A stretch of DNA of 64,000 nt from Bog-473 sp963766995 (GTDB taxonomy: Bacteria; Actinomycetota; Acidimicrobiia; Acidimicrobiales; RAAP-2). The translations under genes were made by a program, and so were the position numbers. The number at the start of each line of letters is the position of its first letter. Positions within the stretch are counted from its first letter, which is position 1. Below, in pieces: positions 8,980 to 17,129 of the stretch. The stretch is taken from the NCBI GenBank assembly GCA_963766995.1, contig CAVYCE010000001.1, forward strand, positions 372,001-436,000. The letters run 5' to 3'. The notes below the pieces were generated by a model. The model was not told the DNA's origin, did no database searches, and was given only the letters and a program-made list of their open reading frames with translations.

Positions 8980-9510
8980 ATGACCGAAATCTCAGATTCG
9001 GGCGCTGACCCCATCGAAACAAACGCGCCGCCTCCGCCCATGCCGCCGCCGCTTCCGAGCGACCAATACCAGGCTCCTTATGGTGCCCCACCTATAGCGG
9101 AAGGCATGTACTACGACCCGACCAGTGGGTTGACCTTGCCGCAAGGGACCGTTCTGGCGCCGGTCGGCCGTCGCATCGGTGCCTACTTCCTCAGCCTCGT
9201 TCTGGTCATCGTGACACTGGGGATCGGCTACATCATTTGGGGAGCCATTCTCTGGGGTCGGGGCACGAGTCCCGCCTTCAGCGTCCTTGGCCTGCGTGTC
9301 TGGCACCCACCAACCGGCCGTCCGGCCACTTGGTGGCGCATGGCATTGCGCGACATTGTCGGCGCGATCGCCCAGAGCATTTTGAGCTTCATCACGGCCA
9401 TCGTTTCGTTCGTGCTGTTCCTGGCCACCAAGGAGCACCGATCGATTCTCGACCTGGTCGCCAGCACGGTCATCATCCACGACCCCAACAAGGTGATCGA
9501 CGGCAAGTAG
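8980..9510 (+). CDS. RDD-family membrane protein
   Basis: 176 aa from ATG 8980, preceded by GAGG. The first 40 residues are Pro-rich and probably cytoplasmic. The RDD domain starts near PVGRRIGAYFLSL, with two hydrophobic segments at about 68-92 and 128-150 and the conserved internal segment VLGLRVWHPPTGRP. RDD proteins are small membrane proteins of mostly unknown, possibly transport, function. Its partner across the convergent junction is also an RDD protein, so this looks like a local duplication or a functional pair. The 161-bp space upstream, shared with the divergent lipoprotein, holds no motif I can assign. Confidence 0.78.
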   Translation: MTEISDSGADPIETNAPPPPMPPPLPSDQYQAPYGAPPIAEGMYYDPTSGLTLPQGTVLAPVGRRIGAYFLSLVLVIVTLGIGYIIWGAILWGRGTSPAFSVLGLRVWHPPTGRPATWWRMALRDIVGAIAQSILSFITAIVSFVLFLATKEHRSILDLVASTVIIHDPNKVIDGK

Positions 9511-9532
9511 CGCCGCCCCAGGGGGCGCACCG

Positions 9533-10231
9533 CTAGAGAGTGGCGGGAACGTCTTCCAGGTCATTGATGACAATCGTTCCGGCTGCTTTGTCGTGCAGGC
9601 ATTGGCGCTTGTCGTCCCAGAGGCACCACAACGGATCGAGTGCACCTAACCAGCTGGCGAAGCCGGTGAGCCAATAGATGGCTACCCGTCCTAATGCTCG
9701 AACCGCCCCGATCGGGGCGCCGTCCAGCTGGACCGGTCGAATGTGCAACCACGCCTTACCGAGCGTTCTGCCATAGCGGGCGGTCAGAACAGTCTCGTAT
9801 ACCATCATGACGACGCCGGTCGCCAAAAAGCAACCGAAGATGGTCAGGTAGACCCACAAGAATCCTGCGGTGGGTACAGATTGGTCGGGCTGATTTGTAT
9901 AGACCGTCGGGAAGATCGGCCCAAAGTGCGGTGCGGCGATGGCCAAGGTGACGCCGAGGATGAGCCCAAAAACGGGAAGGAGCACGAGTGCATCGAGCGC
10001 CCGTGCCCCGAATCGTCGACCTGGGTCGGCCAATGCGCCGGGTCCGGTGGCCGGTCGGCCGAGCTGCGCCCCCTTCCAGGGCAACGGTGCCCAGCCCTGG
10101 ACGGTCGGAGAGGACACCGGGGGCGGCAGCGGCGCCCAGTGCTGGGTCCAGGCCCCGCCGTCCCAGTAGCGCAAACCACCCCCACCCGACGGGTCGGGAT
10201 ACCAGTTCGGAGGTGGGTTGACCTGCGACAT
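9533..10231 (-). CDS. DUF2510-RDD membrane protein
   Basis: 232 aa from ATG 10231, which has AAAGG about 9 bases upstream; the open frame extends to 10384 but that part lacks support. The N-terminus carries an actinobacterial DUF2510 motif (WYPDPSGGGGLRYWDG, then WTQHW). A Pro-rich linker follows, then an RDD domain with FGARALDALVLLPVFGLILG, a second segment around LWVYLTIFGCFLATGVVMMV, and the family motif TLGKAWLHIRPV. It probably sits in the cytoplasmic membrane with DUF2510 inside the cell. Convergent with the other RDD gene, 22 bp apart. Confidence 0.8.
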   Translation of the reverse strand: MSQVNPPPNWYPDPSGGGGLRYWDGGAWTQHWAPLPPPVSSPTVQGWAPLPWKGAQLGRPATGPGALADPGRRFGARALDALVLLPVFGLILGVTLAIAAPHFGPIFPTVYTNQPDQSVPTAGFLWVYLTIFGCFLATGVVMMVYETVLTARYGRTLGKAWLHIRPVQLDGAPIGAVRALGRVAIYWLTGFASWLGALDPLWCLWDDKRQCLHDKAAGTIVINDLEDVPATL

Positions 10232-10448
10232 TGCCGGCCTTTCTTCCACGCGAGTCTTCATGACCCGACGGCCAGGGTACCCCGACTCTCCGGGCCGATG
10301 GCTGGACATGCACGGCGATGTCGCATCTCTGCACCACAATGCTCGGGTGACCCTTTTTGATCTCCCCGGGCCAGGCGCATGCACTGCGGAGCCCGCCAGT
10401 CAGACCGTTGATCATGATGACGAATTCGGAAATTGCTCTGGTGACGAC

Positions 10449-11084
10449 ATGATGGGCGAAGACCTCCCGTGTCAAAGTCGAGGTCCTGCGGGGTGCGACC
10501 CTGACGCTGCCAACGTCGTCCCGGCACACGAGGCCCTGGCCGAGCCCATCACCCCGGCCGGCGTCAGCCAGTCGGAGAGTTGGCCCGAGGTGGAGATCCG
10601 CATCAGCACGCGACGCAAGAAGACCTCGGAGGCCAAATGGGTCGGCGGCCGCATTGTGGTTTCCATCCCAGCCCACCTGCGCGGTGAGGCACGCGACAAG
10701 ACCGTGGCCTGGCTGGTTGAGCGGTTAGTCAGTAAACACCGCAAGCGGATGGTGCAGGGTGACGATGATTTGCTCGCTCGCTGCATTCTGCTCAGCGAGC
10801 AATACCTCATTGGGGCCCGACCCACTTCGGTCCGCTGGGTGACCAATCAGAACAGCCGCTGGGGCTCGTGCTCATTCCACTCTGGCGAGATAAGAATCTC
10901 CCACCGGCTGCGCGTGGTGCCGGCCTGGGTGCTGGACTCGGTACTGGTGCACGAGTTGGCACATCTCACCTATCCCAACCACTCCGCCGCGTTCCATCAG
11001 CTGGCCAACTGTTTTCCTCGACATGCTGAAGCCGGCACCTACCTGGCCGGTTACGGATTGGGGTTGGCTGCCCCCGAGTCCTAG
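10449..11084 (+). CDS. SprT/YgjP-like zinc metalloprotein (DUF45)
   Basis: 211 aa from ATG 10449 (or 10452). The C-terminal half carries the YgjP/DUF45 signature: NSRWGSCSFHSGEIRIS, then the zinc-binding HELAH at about 168-172, and NHSAAFH, which can supply the third histidine. Characterised relatives are SprT-type metalloproteins; the bacterial YgjP group has no settled physiological role. The N-terminal 45 residues are low in similarity and the start is uncertain. The gene is divergent from the DUF2510-RDD gene and overlaps the stop of the acyl-CoA dehydrogenase gene by 4 bp. Confidence 0.8.
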   Translation: MMGEDLPCQSRGPAGCDPDAANVVPAHEALAEPITPAGVSQSESWPEVEIRISTRRKKTSEAKWVGGRIVVSIPAHLRGEARDKTVAWLVERLVSKHRKRMVQGDDDLLARCILLSEQYLIGARPTSVRWVTNQNSRWGSCSFHSGEIRISHRLRVVPAWVLDSVLVHELAHLTYPNHSAAFHQLANCFPRHAEAGTYLAGYGLGLAAPES

Positions 11085-12247
11085 ACCGGCTCGTCGGCCA
11101 GGATCTTGCCTAGTCGGCGCAGGCTCTCGTTGGCTCCACCCAGCGTCAGCTCAATGTGACGAGTGAGTAAGAAAAAGCGGTGCAGCGGGTAGTCGCGGTC
11201 AGCGCCCACACCACCATGCAGATGTGAGGCGGCGTGGACCACACGTTGGCCACCTTCAGCCGCCCAGTACTTGGCCACTGCCACCTCCGATGACGCCGGC
11301 AGTCCATCGGCCAACCGTGAGGCGGCCTGCCATGCCGTAAGTCGAATGGCCTCGGTGTCGACATACGCGTCAGCCGCTCGCTGGCCCACGGCCTGGAAGG
11401 TGGCAATGGGTTTTTCGAACTGCACTCGCGTCTTGGTGTACTCAGCCGTGAGGGCCAGGGCCGCGGCGCACGCTCCGGCCTCCTGAACACACAATGCGGT
11501 GGTGCCGTGCTCGGTGATGGACGTCACGATGGCTGCGCCGTCGGCCCCATCGCCTCCTAGCTGCCCATCGGCCTCGAGGCGGACGCCGGCCAGCTCCACA
11601 ATGGCTTCGGGACGACCGGTGGTGGTGGTCTGTCGGGTGAAGGTCAGGCCCGGCGCGTCGGTGGGGACGATGAACACGCCACAGCCCGAAGTCGATCCAT
11701 CTTCTGACGTACGAATGGCGGGCACGAGGATGGCGTTGGCCACGAAGGCCGCCGGGACACAGGCCTTGACCCCGCCGATGACCCAGGATCCATCCGATTG
11801 GGCCACTGCAGTTGCGGTGGGGCTGGTGCCTCCCGGGAGGATGACTTCGCCCACCAGCTCGGCCAGTGCCGCCGTGAGGACCACATCGCCACTGGCGACG
11901 CCAGGCAGCCACGTCTTCTGCTGCGTCTCAGTACCGAACTCGGCGATGGGTGCGGCGCCATAGATCATGGTCTCGACCACGGGGGTGTACGCCGCGGTGT
12001 TTCCGGCTGCCTCAATGACGAGACAGGCCGCCACGAAATCGAGGCCCGAACCGCCCACATCTTCGCTGAGAGCGATGCCGAGCAAGCCCGCTCCGGCCAG
12101 CTCATGCCACAGGTCACGATCGAATGGACCTTCGTCGGCGGCCGCCGTCTCTAATTCCTTTAGGCGCTCATGTGTCGAGCGCTCGGTGAAAATGCGGCCG
12201 GCTAATTCGCGCACGGCCTCTTGTTCTTCACTGAATTTGAAATCCAT
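11081..12247 (-). CDS. Acyl-CoA dehydrogenase, FadE28-like non-catalytic subunit
   Basis: 388 aa acyl-CoA dehydrogenase fold (MDFKFSEEQEAVRELAGRIF; LGIALSEDVGGSGLDF; HASSHLHGGVGADRDYPLHR-type C-terminal block). Neither usual catalytic glutamate is present: the C-terminal YEGT-type site reads TLGGANES, and the alternative helix-G site is also lost. In mycobacterial sterol degradation such degenerate subunits pair with a catalytic partner to form alpha2beta2 enzymes (FadE28-FadE29). The partner here is the gene 27 bp upstream in the same direction. I infer a heterotetramer acting on a short branched side-chain CoA ester. Confidence 0.8.
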   Translation of the reverse strand: MDFKFSEEQEAVRELAGRIFTERSTHERLKELETAAADEGPFDRDLWHELAGAGLLGIALSEDVGGSGLDFVAACLVIEAAGNTAAYTPVVETMIYGAAPIAEFGTETQQKTWLPGVASGDVVLTAALAELVGEVILPGGTSPTATAVAQSDGSWVIGGVKACVPAAFVANAILVPAIRTSEDGSTSGCGVFIVPTDAPGLTFTRQTTTTGRPEAIVELAGVRLEADGQLGGDGADGAAIVTSITEHGTTALCVQEAGACAAALALTAEYTKTRVQFEKPIATFQAVGQRAADAYVDTEAIRLTAWQAASRLADGLPASSEVAVAKYWAAEGGQRVVHAASHLHGGVGADRDYPLHRFFLLTRHIELTLGGANESLRRLGKILADEPV

Positions 12248-12274
12248 GGTCTGTTCTCTCTCAGTCGATCGGTA

Positions 12275-13450
12275 TCAGCGCAGGGACCGCGGCATGCCGA
12301 GGCCGAAGATGGCAATCAGGTCACGCTGAATCTCATTGGTCCCACCGCCATAGGTCAGGATGATCATGGAGCGGGCATACATTTCGAGTCGGCCGGCAAT
12401 CACAGCGGCAGGTGAGCCCCGGGTGAGGTAGCCGGCTTGTCCCAATATCTCCATCAGCGATCGGAAGGCCCGTAGGTAGAACTCGGTACCGAAGACCTTG
12501 ATGCTGGACGCGTCAGCCACATCGAGATGACCCTGTGTTCCCTGCCAGGCCACCTTCCAGTTGATGAGACGAAGGAATTCAAGCTCGGCGTGGACTCGGG
12601 CCAGATGTTCTTGCACCCATTCCTGGTCCACCACGCGGCGTCCATCCGGCAGCTTGGTGTTCTGGGCCCAGGCCCGCACGTCGGTGAGCACTCGTTCAAT
12701 AATGCCGGGCGAGCACAGCGTCACCCGCTCGTGATTCAGCTGATTGGTGATGAGGCTCCAGCCCTGGTTCTCGCCACCGACCAGGGCGGTGGCCGGTACC
12801 CGGACATCCTCATAGAACGTGTAGTTGATGTTGTGGTCCCCCAGCAGCTTCATGGGCACCACGCGGATGCCCGGCGTGTCCATGGGGATGACGAACATGG
12901 AAATGCCCTTGTGCTTGGCCACGTTGGGATCAGTCCGGGTGGCCAGCCAGATGTAGTCAGCATCGCCGGCCAGGCTGGTGAAGATTTTGGAGCCGTTGAT
13001 GATGTACTCGTCGCCGTCGCGCACGGCCTTCGTTGTCAACGAGGCCAGATCAGTGCCCGAGCCGGGCTCCGTGTAGCCGATACAGAAGTGGATCTCGCCG
13101 GCCAGGATTTTGGGCAGGAAGAACTCCTTCTGCTCCTGCGTGCCGAAGTTCATGATTGTCGGACCGACGGTGTTGATGGTCAGCATCGGAACCGGCGCAC
13201 CGCTGCGCATGGACTCGTCGAAGAAGATGAACTGCTCAATGGCAGAGCGACCTTGCCCACCCCATTCCTTCGGCCACCCAATGCCCAGCCAACCATCGGC
13301 GCCCATCTGCTTGACCACTTTGCGCACGACCGGCCCGATGCCATGGGCTCCCGCTAGGTCCGCCTCCACTTCTGGCGTGAGGAGCTGCTGGTAGTAGGAG
13401 CGCAGTTCGTTCTTCAGCGCTTGCTGTTCCTCGGTGTACGAGATCTCCAT
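12275..13450 (-). CDS. Acyl-CoA dehydrogenase, FadE29-like catalytic subunit
   Basis: 391 aa. The N-terminal block MEISYTEEQQALKNELRSYY and the FAD/substrate loop CIGYTEPGSGTDLASL are intact. Glu241 in NHERV sits at the position used as catalytic base in FadE29, while the C-terminal alternative site reads YGGGTNEIQRD without glutamate. The enzyme should catalyse alpha,beta-dehydrogenation of an acyl-CoA using FAD and pass electrons to ETF. It is first in the operon with the FadE28-like subunit and divergent from a thiolase, with a perfect KstR-type palindrome between the two starts. Confidence 0.88.
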   Translation of the reverse strand: MEISYTEEQQALKNELRSYYQQLLTPEVEADLAGAHGIGPVVRKVVKQMGADGWLGIGWPKEWGGQGRSAIEQFIFFDESMRSGAPVPMLTINTVGPTIMNFGTQEQKEFFLPKILAGEIHFCIGYTEPGSGTDLASLTTKAVRDGDEYIINGSKIFTSLAGDADYIWLATRTDPNVAKHKGISMFVIPMDTPGIRVVPMKLLGDHNINYTFYEDVRVPATALVGGENQGWSLITNQLNHERVTLCSPGIIERVLTDVRAWAQNTKLPDGRRVVDQEWVQEHLARVHAELEFLRLINWKVAWQGTQGHLDVADASSIKVFGTEFYLRAFRSLMEILGQAGYLTRGSPAAVIAGRLEMYARSMIILTYGGGTNEIQRDLIAIFGLGMPRSLR

Positions 13451-13533
13451 GGTGTCCCTCCCGGGGCCGCATCACAGCTGGCACCCCATGTCGCTGTCAC
13501 ATCAGGAAGGTGAAGCACCGCCTGCCTGCGCAG

Positions 13534-13547
13534 TAGAACACGTTACA
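13534..13547. promoter_or_regulatory. KstR-like operator in the FadE/thiolase divergent promoter
   Basis: TAGAACACGTTACA fits TNNAACNNGTTNNA at all eight fixed positions. It lies 84 bp upstream of the acyl-CoA dehydrogenase start and 120 bp upstream of the thiolase start, so one repressor could control both directions. The left half TAGAAC is the form most often seen in KstR sites. Identity of the binding protein is inference. Confidence 0.6.
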
Positions 13548-13666
13548 GTCCGACCCTCGTCACGGGCCAATAGGTGCACTGAAGTGACGTCGGCTACCAA
13601 CCAGTAACCTGCTGTCGGCCTCGGGTGGGACCCGGGCTATTCGATCGAAACGAGGAGCACACCATC

Positions 13667-14872
13667 ATGCCTGAAGCCGTCATCGTTGCCACCGGCCGGA
13701 CCCCAATCGGCCGGGCCAATAAGGGCTCGCTGGTCGAGTGCCGACCCGACGATCTGACCGCCCTCGTGCTCAAGGCCGTGCTGGCCAAGGTGCCCCAGCT
13801 GGACCCCGCCTCAGTCGAAGATGTGATGTTGGGTTGCGGCCAGCCGGCCGGTGAAGCGGGTTACAACATCGCCCGCGTGGCGGCCATCCTGGCCGGAATG
13901 GCCGATGTGCCCGGTGTGACGGTGAACCGCTACTGCTCGTCTTCGCTGCAGACCATCCGCATGGCGGCCCACGCCATCAAGGCCGGCGAGGGCGACATTT
14001 TCATCGCCGCCGGCGTCGAGACGGTCAGCCGCTACATGCACGGCGCATCGGACACCGGGCCGCACAACGCCCTTTTCGCCGACGCCGAAGCCCGCACCAA
14101 GGCCCGTACCCCGGCAGTCACCGACCCGTGGGCCCCGCCGGCGGGTCTGCCCGACGTCTACATCGCCATGGGCCAGACGGCCGAGAACGTGGCCGAGTTC
14201 GAGAAGGTGACTCGGGCTGAGATGGACGAGTTCGCTGTCCTCTCTCAGACCCGCGCCGTGGCATCACAGGAGAATGGTTTCTTCGAGCGAGAGATCGTCC
14301 CCGTCACGCTGGCCGACGGCACGGTGGTGACCAAGGACGACGGACCGCGCGCCGGCACCACCCTCGAGGGGCTCTCCGGTCTCAAGCCTGTCTTCCGCGA
14401 GGGCGGCACCATCACCGCCGGCAACGCCTGTCCCCTCAACGACGGGGCCGCCGCAGTCATTGTCATGAGCGACACCAAGGCCAAGCAGCTGGGCATTACG
14501 CCGCTAGCTCGCATAGTGGCCAGCGGTGTGACCGGTCTCAATCCCGAAATCATGGGTCTCGGCCCAGTCGAGGCCTGCCGCCAGGTGTTAGCGCGGGCCA
14601 ACATGACCATCGACGACATTGACCTGGTGGAGATCAACGAGGCCTTCGCCGCGCAGGTCATCCCGTCGGCCAAGCACCTTGGTATCTCTTACGACAAGCT
14701 CAACGTCAAAGGTGGTGCCATCGCACTCGGCCACCCGTTCGGTCAGACCGGCGCCCGCATCATGACCACGCTGCTCAACGCGCTGGAAGACACAGGCAAG
14801 ACCTTCGGCCTCGAGTCGATGTGCGTCGGCGGTGGACAGGGCATGGCCATGATTGTGGAGCGCCTGAGCTAA
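13667..14872 (+). CDS. Acetyl-CoA acetyltransferase / 3-ketoacyl-CoA thiolase
   Basis: 401 aa thiolase. Nucleophile Cys90 lies in VNRYCSSSLQT; later signatures are EINEAFAAQ, the His-bearing GGAIALGHPFGQTGAR, and the second cysteine block CVGGGQGMAMIVER. The ATG at 13667 follows a strong GAGGAG, so the upstream in-frame start at 13625 was rejected. It would cleave 3-ketoacyl-CoA to acetyl-CoA and a shortened acyl-CoA. Divergence from the FadE28/FadE29-like pair and the shared KstR-like box suggest a FadA5-like role in side-chain beta-oxidation; general fatty-acid oxidation is the alternative. Confidence 0.9.
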   Translation: MPEAVIVATGRTPIGRANKGSLVECRPDDLTALVLKAVLAKVPQLDPASVEDVMLGCGQPAGEAGYNIARVAAILAGMADVPGVTVNRYCSSSLQTIRMAAHAIKAGEGDIFIAAGVETVSRYMHGASDTGPHNALFADAEARTKARTPAVTDPWAPPAGLPDVYIAMGQTAENVAEFEKVTRAEMDEFAVLSQTRAVASQENGFFEREIVPVTLADGTVVTKDDGPRAGTTLEGLSGLKPVFREGGTITAGNACPLNDGAAAVIVMSDTKAKQLGITPLARIVASGVTGLNPEIMGLGPVEACRQVLARANMTIDDIDLVEINEAFAAQVIPSAKHLGISYDKLNVKGGAIALGHPFGQTGARIMTTLLNALEDTGKTFGLESMCVGGGQGMAMIVERLS

Positions 14873-15702
14873 GAGGACGCTCTCGTCCCATCCCAGAAGT
14901 CTTCTTCTGGGATGGGAAGGCAAGTCCGGCAGAAATCAAGACCGAACGGCGTCAGGTGAATGCTGCGCCGCACCGTCCTGGGAAGGCGGCCGGCCAACTT
15001 GATGGCGGCCACGACGTCAGGTTGCACCTCCACTACTTGGTAGCGCACCGGTTCCACCTCTTCACGCGAGAACCAAATCAGCCCCAGGCGAAAGAGATTG
15101 TTCGAGTACGCGTTGGTCCGAGCCATATCCCGGACTCCGCTTCGCAACCCGATCATGGACAATCCGCCGGCCACCAACTCGGACCCAATGCCGAAGGGGC
15201 GGCCGGTTCGGATGTCAACGGCCGGCTGAGGGCCGTCGGTGGACAGGAACCGAAGGATGCGGGCCTCGTCGGGCGCCAGTTCGTCGAGGATGCGCTCGTA
15301 TGCCGGGTGGACGTCTTCGGCCAACCACACATCGGCTGATCGATAGAGCAGCTCGGCACCGCGGGCAGTGAGTTCCGCCGTCACGGAGGCGACGGATCCA
15401 TTGCTTGACGGTGGCACCACTTCGGCGTCTTCAGACAGGCCAAGCGCTTGTCGGCCGGCTGATCGCAGATCGGCCAGGGTGTCCTGGAACATGGCGACGG
15501 GCAGTTTCCCGGAGGCCAACGTCTGCACCACCGCTCGGCCGGTGGACACCGATGTGCGGATCGACCATTCAGCCAAATGCCAGCCTGAAATGACCGCTAT
15601 GCGCACCAGGCCGGGCGCAGCCTGCACCAGACGGCTGGCCAAGGGTTGCGGCGCCGGCTCGGTGCCGCCCTCGGAAACATGTTCGATGGATTGGTCGGTC
15701 AC
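14869..15702 (-). CDS. Abi-alpha (DUF4393)-like protein
   Basis: 277 aa from GTG 15702, one base after the TGA of the DUF445 gene, so translation is probably coupled. The middle (PAYERILDELAPDEARILRF) and the C-terminal block HLTPFGLDFCRTCLP resemble the Abi-alpha/DUF4393 family, some members of which are linked to abortive phage infection. No membrane segment is evident. The longer open frame up to 16122 lies inside the DUF445 gene and was rejected. Its TAG overlaps the thiolase TAA, and a strong hairpin lies in its last codons. The family call is tentative. Confidence 0.55.
   Translation of the reverse strand: MTDQSIEHVSEGGTEPAPQPLASRLVQAAPGLVRIAVISGWHLAEWSIRTSVSTGRAVVQTLASGKLPVAMFQDTLADLRSAGRQALGLSEDAEVVPPSSNGSVASVTAELTARGAELLYRSADVWLAEDVHPAYERILDELAPDEARILRFLSTDGPQPAVDIRTGRPFGIGSELVAGGLSMIGLRSGVRDMARTNAYSNNLFRLGLIWFSREEVEPVRYQVVEVQPDVVAAIKLAGRLPRTVRRSIHLTPFGLDFCRTCLPIPEEDFWDGTRASS
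14886..14917. terminator. Perfect 14-bp hairpin at the thiolase / Abi-alpha convergent junction
   Basis: Arms 14886-14899 and 14904-14917 are perfectly complementary with a 4-base loop. The hairpin starts 14 bases after the thiolase stop and lies inside the last codons of the opposing gene. There is no T-run, as is usual for GC-rich actinobacterial terminators. It probably ends thiolase transcription. Confidence 0.7.
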
Positions 15703-15703
15703 G

Positions 15704-16999
15704 TCATACCCCGAAGATGGCCAGGTGGATGAGGCCCGCGCCGAAGCCCAACACCGCACCGTGAAGGAACAGGAGCCATTCATCCTGCTTGATGGCTGAG
15801 CGAAGCAGCTCGCTGAATTCATCAGGCGGCAGCTTGCGCATTTGCTTGGCCACGAAGTCGTAAATCTTCTTCGACTGCTCCCGCCCGAACTCCTCGTCCT
15901 CGAAGGCCGAACCGAAATCGGCCGCTTCGAAGGCCATTGAGGCTCGAATGCGGTCGTATTCGCGACTGCCAATAGCCACCCGGAGCGCGCCCTGGGCCGG
16001 TCCAATGGCTTTGTCCACTGCGGGGCGAATGGTTTCTTCCAGCATTTGGCGGGTTCGATCGGAGCGAGGACCCTCGAGTAGTTCATGCCCGACGTTCTGG
16101 AGGTTGATGACCTTCTCTGCAATCATCCGCGCGAACACGTCACTGACTTCAGGCTGGCGTTTCAAGAACAGACCTTGCAGGGTGAGTGCACCCACCTTCT
16201 TGGGAAAGACTGGCTCGAAAATCATGGTGATACCGACATAGTTGACGACGTAGCCGATGATGACGCCCCCGATCGGGAGCACCCACCAATCGGGGAACAA
16301 CTGCACGATGAAGACCATGATGATGCCCAAGGGGACGCCCAGGTAGAAACCGAAGTTCTGCATGAACTTGAGTTCCTTCTTCCCCACCTCCTGGAGCATC
16401 TGGTTCATCATCTCGGGATGTTCTTGGAAATAACCGATCACCATCAGCTTGGCGTCGATGAGTTGATCGACGTGATCGCCGATCTCCAAGGTGATGCTGC
16501 GCACGATGTTGGGGAGTTCTTCGCGTACTCGGGCGTGTACCGCTTCCTTCAAGGTGGGGGGCAGGTCGTGCCAGAGCTTCGGATGCTCCCGAGAGATGAT
16601 TCGCTCCACCACTTCGCGAATTTCACTTTGAGCAGTGGCCACTAAGTGATCGGCGATCTTGTCGGGTTCGAGCTGTTGGTAGAAGTCAGAAATGCTGCCC
16701 ACTTTGGCCAGGGCCTTGTCCACCGAAATGCTGGCCATCTTGTCGACGCGCGAAGGCACAATGCCTTGCCAGCCGAACTTGCCATCCTTGGAGATGGCGG
16801 GGATCACCTGCACTTTTCGGGGTAACAGGGGATAGAGGTAGCGCAGCCCGGGCACCGTGGTCCCCTTGAACTTGATGGGGCTGAACAACATGATCACCCC
16901 GGACCAGTTGGTGATGTAACCAATCACGCCGGTGAACAACGGGATGGAGATGAGGGAAATCCAGAAGTGCCCGTTGAAATCAATGGCGAAGTTGGACAT
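15704..16999 (-). CDS. DUF445-family membrane protein
   Basis: 431 aa. A hydrophobic N-terminal segment (about 12-36) contains GVIGYITNWSGVIMLFSP, the GYxTNW-type signature of DUF445. A large charged helical region follows, then a membrane pair around 222-258 with YVVNYVGITMIFEP, which repeats the first motif, and a last hydrophobic stretch at the C-terminus. Function of the family is unknown. It is followed at one base by the Abi-alpha-like gene, with which it appears to form a two-gene unit. The ATG at 16999 is the only sensible start. Confidence 0.82.
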   Translation of the reverse strand: MSNFAIDFNGHFWISLISIPLFTGVIGYITNWSGVIMLFSPIKFKGTTVPGLRYLYPLLPRKVQVIPAISKDGKFGWQGIVPSRVDKMASISVDKALAKVGSISDFYQQLEPDKIADHLVATAQSEIREVVERIISREHPKLWHDLPPTLKEAVHARVREELPNIVRSITLEIGDHVDQLIDAKLMVIGYFQEHPEMMNQMLQEVGKKELKFMQNFGFYLGVPLGIIMVFIVQLFPDWWVLPIGGVIIGYVVNYVGITMIFEPVFPKKVGALTLQGLFLKRQPEVSDVFARMIAEKVINLQNVGHELLEGPRSDRTRQMLEETIRPAVDKAIGPAQGALRVAIGSREYDRIRASMAFEAADFGSAFEDEEFGREQSKKIYDFVAKQMRKLPPDEFSELLRSAIKQDEWLLFLHGAVLGFGAGLIHLAIFGV

Positions 17000-17117
17000 G
17001 CGCTCGATCTCTCAGCGTGCGGTCGTGACGAGGAGTGATCACGTCAGGAATGGGCAAATGACAGTAATCCACTCTCCCCGTCCACGCCCCGGGGATCGCT
17101 CGGGAGGCATCAGCACA

Positions 17118-17123
17118 TAGCGT
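17118..17123 (+). promoter_or_regulatory. -10 element TAGCGT, leaderless start of the DinB gene
   Basis: TAGCGT ends 6 bases before ATG 17130 and no Shine-Dalgarno sequence lies between. This spacing puts the transcription start at or next to the start codon. The same geometry recurs before several genes in this window. Confidence 0.45.
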
Positions 17124-17129
17124 TTGAGC

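Noticed and set aside
9511..9532. Terminator between the two convergent RDD genes
   Set aside because: GCCCC and GGGGC can pair, but only five or six base pairs with a 2-base gap; too weak to call.
14869..16122. 417-residue version of the Abi-alpha-like protein
   Set aside because: Its first 140 residues lie in the wrong frame of the DUF445 gene; GTG 15702 directly after that gene's stop is the natural start.
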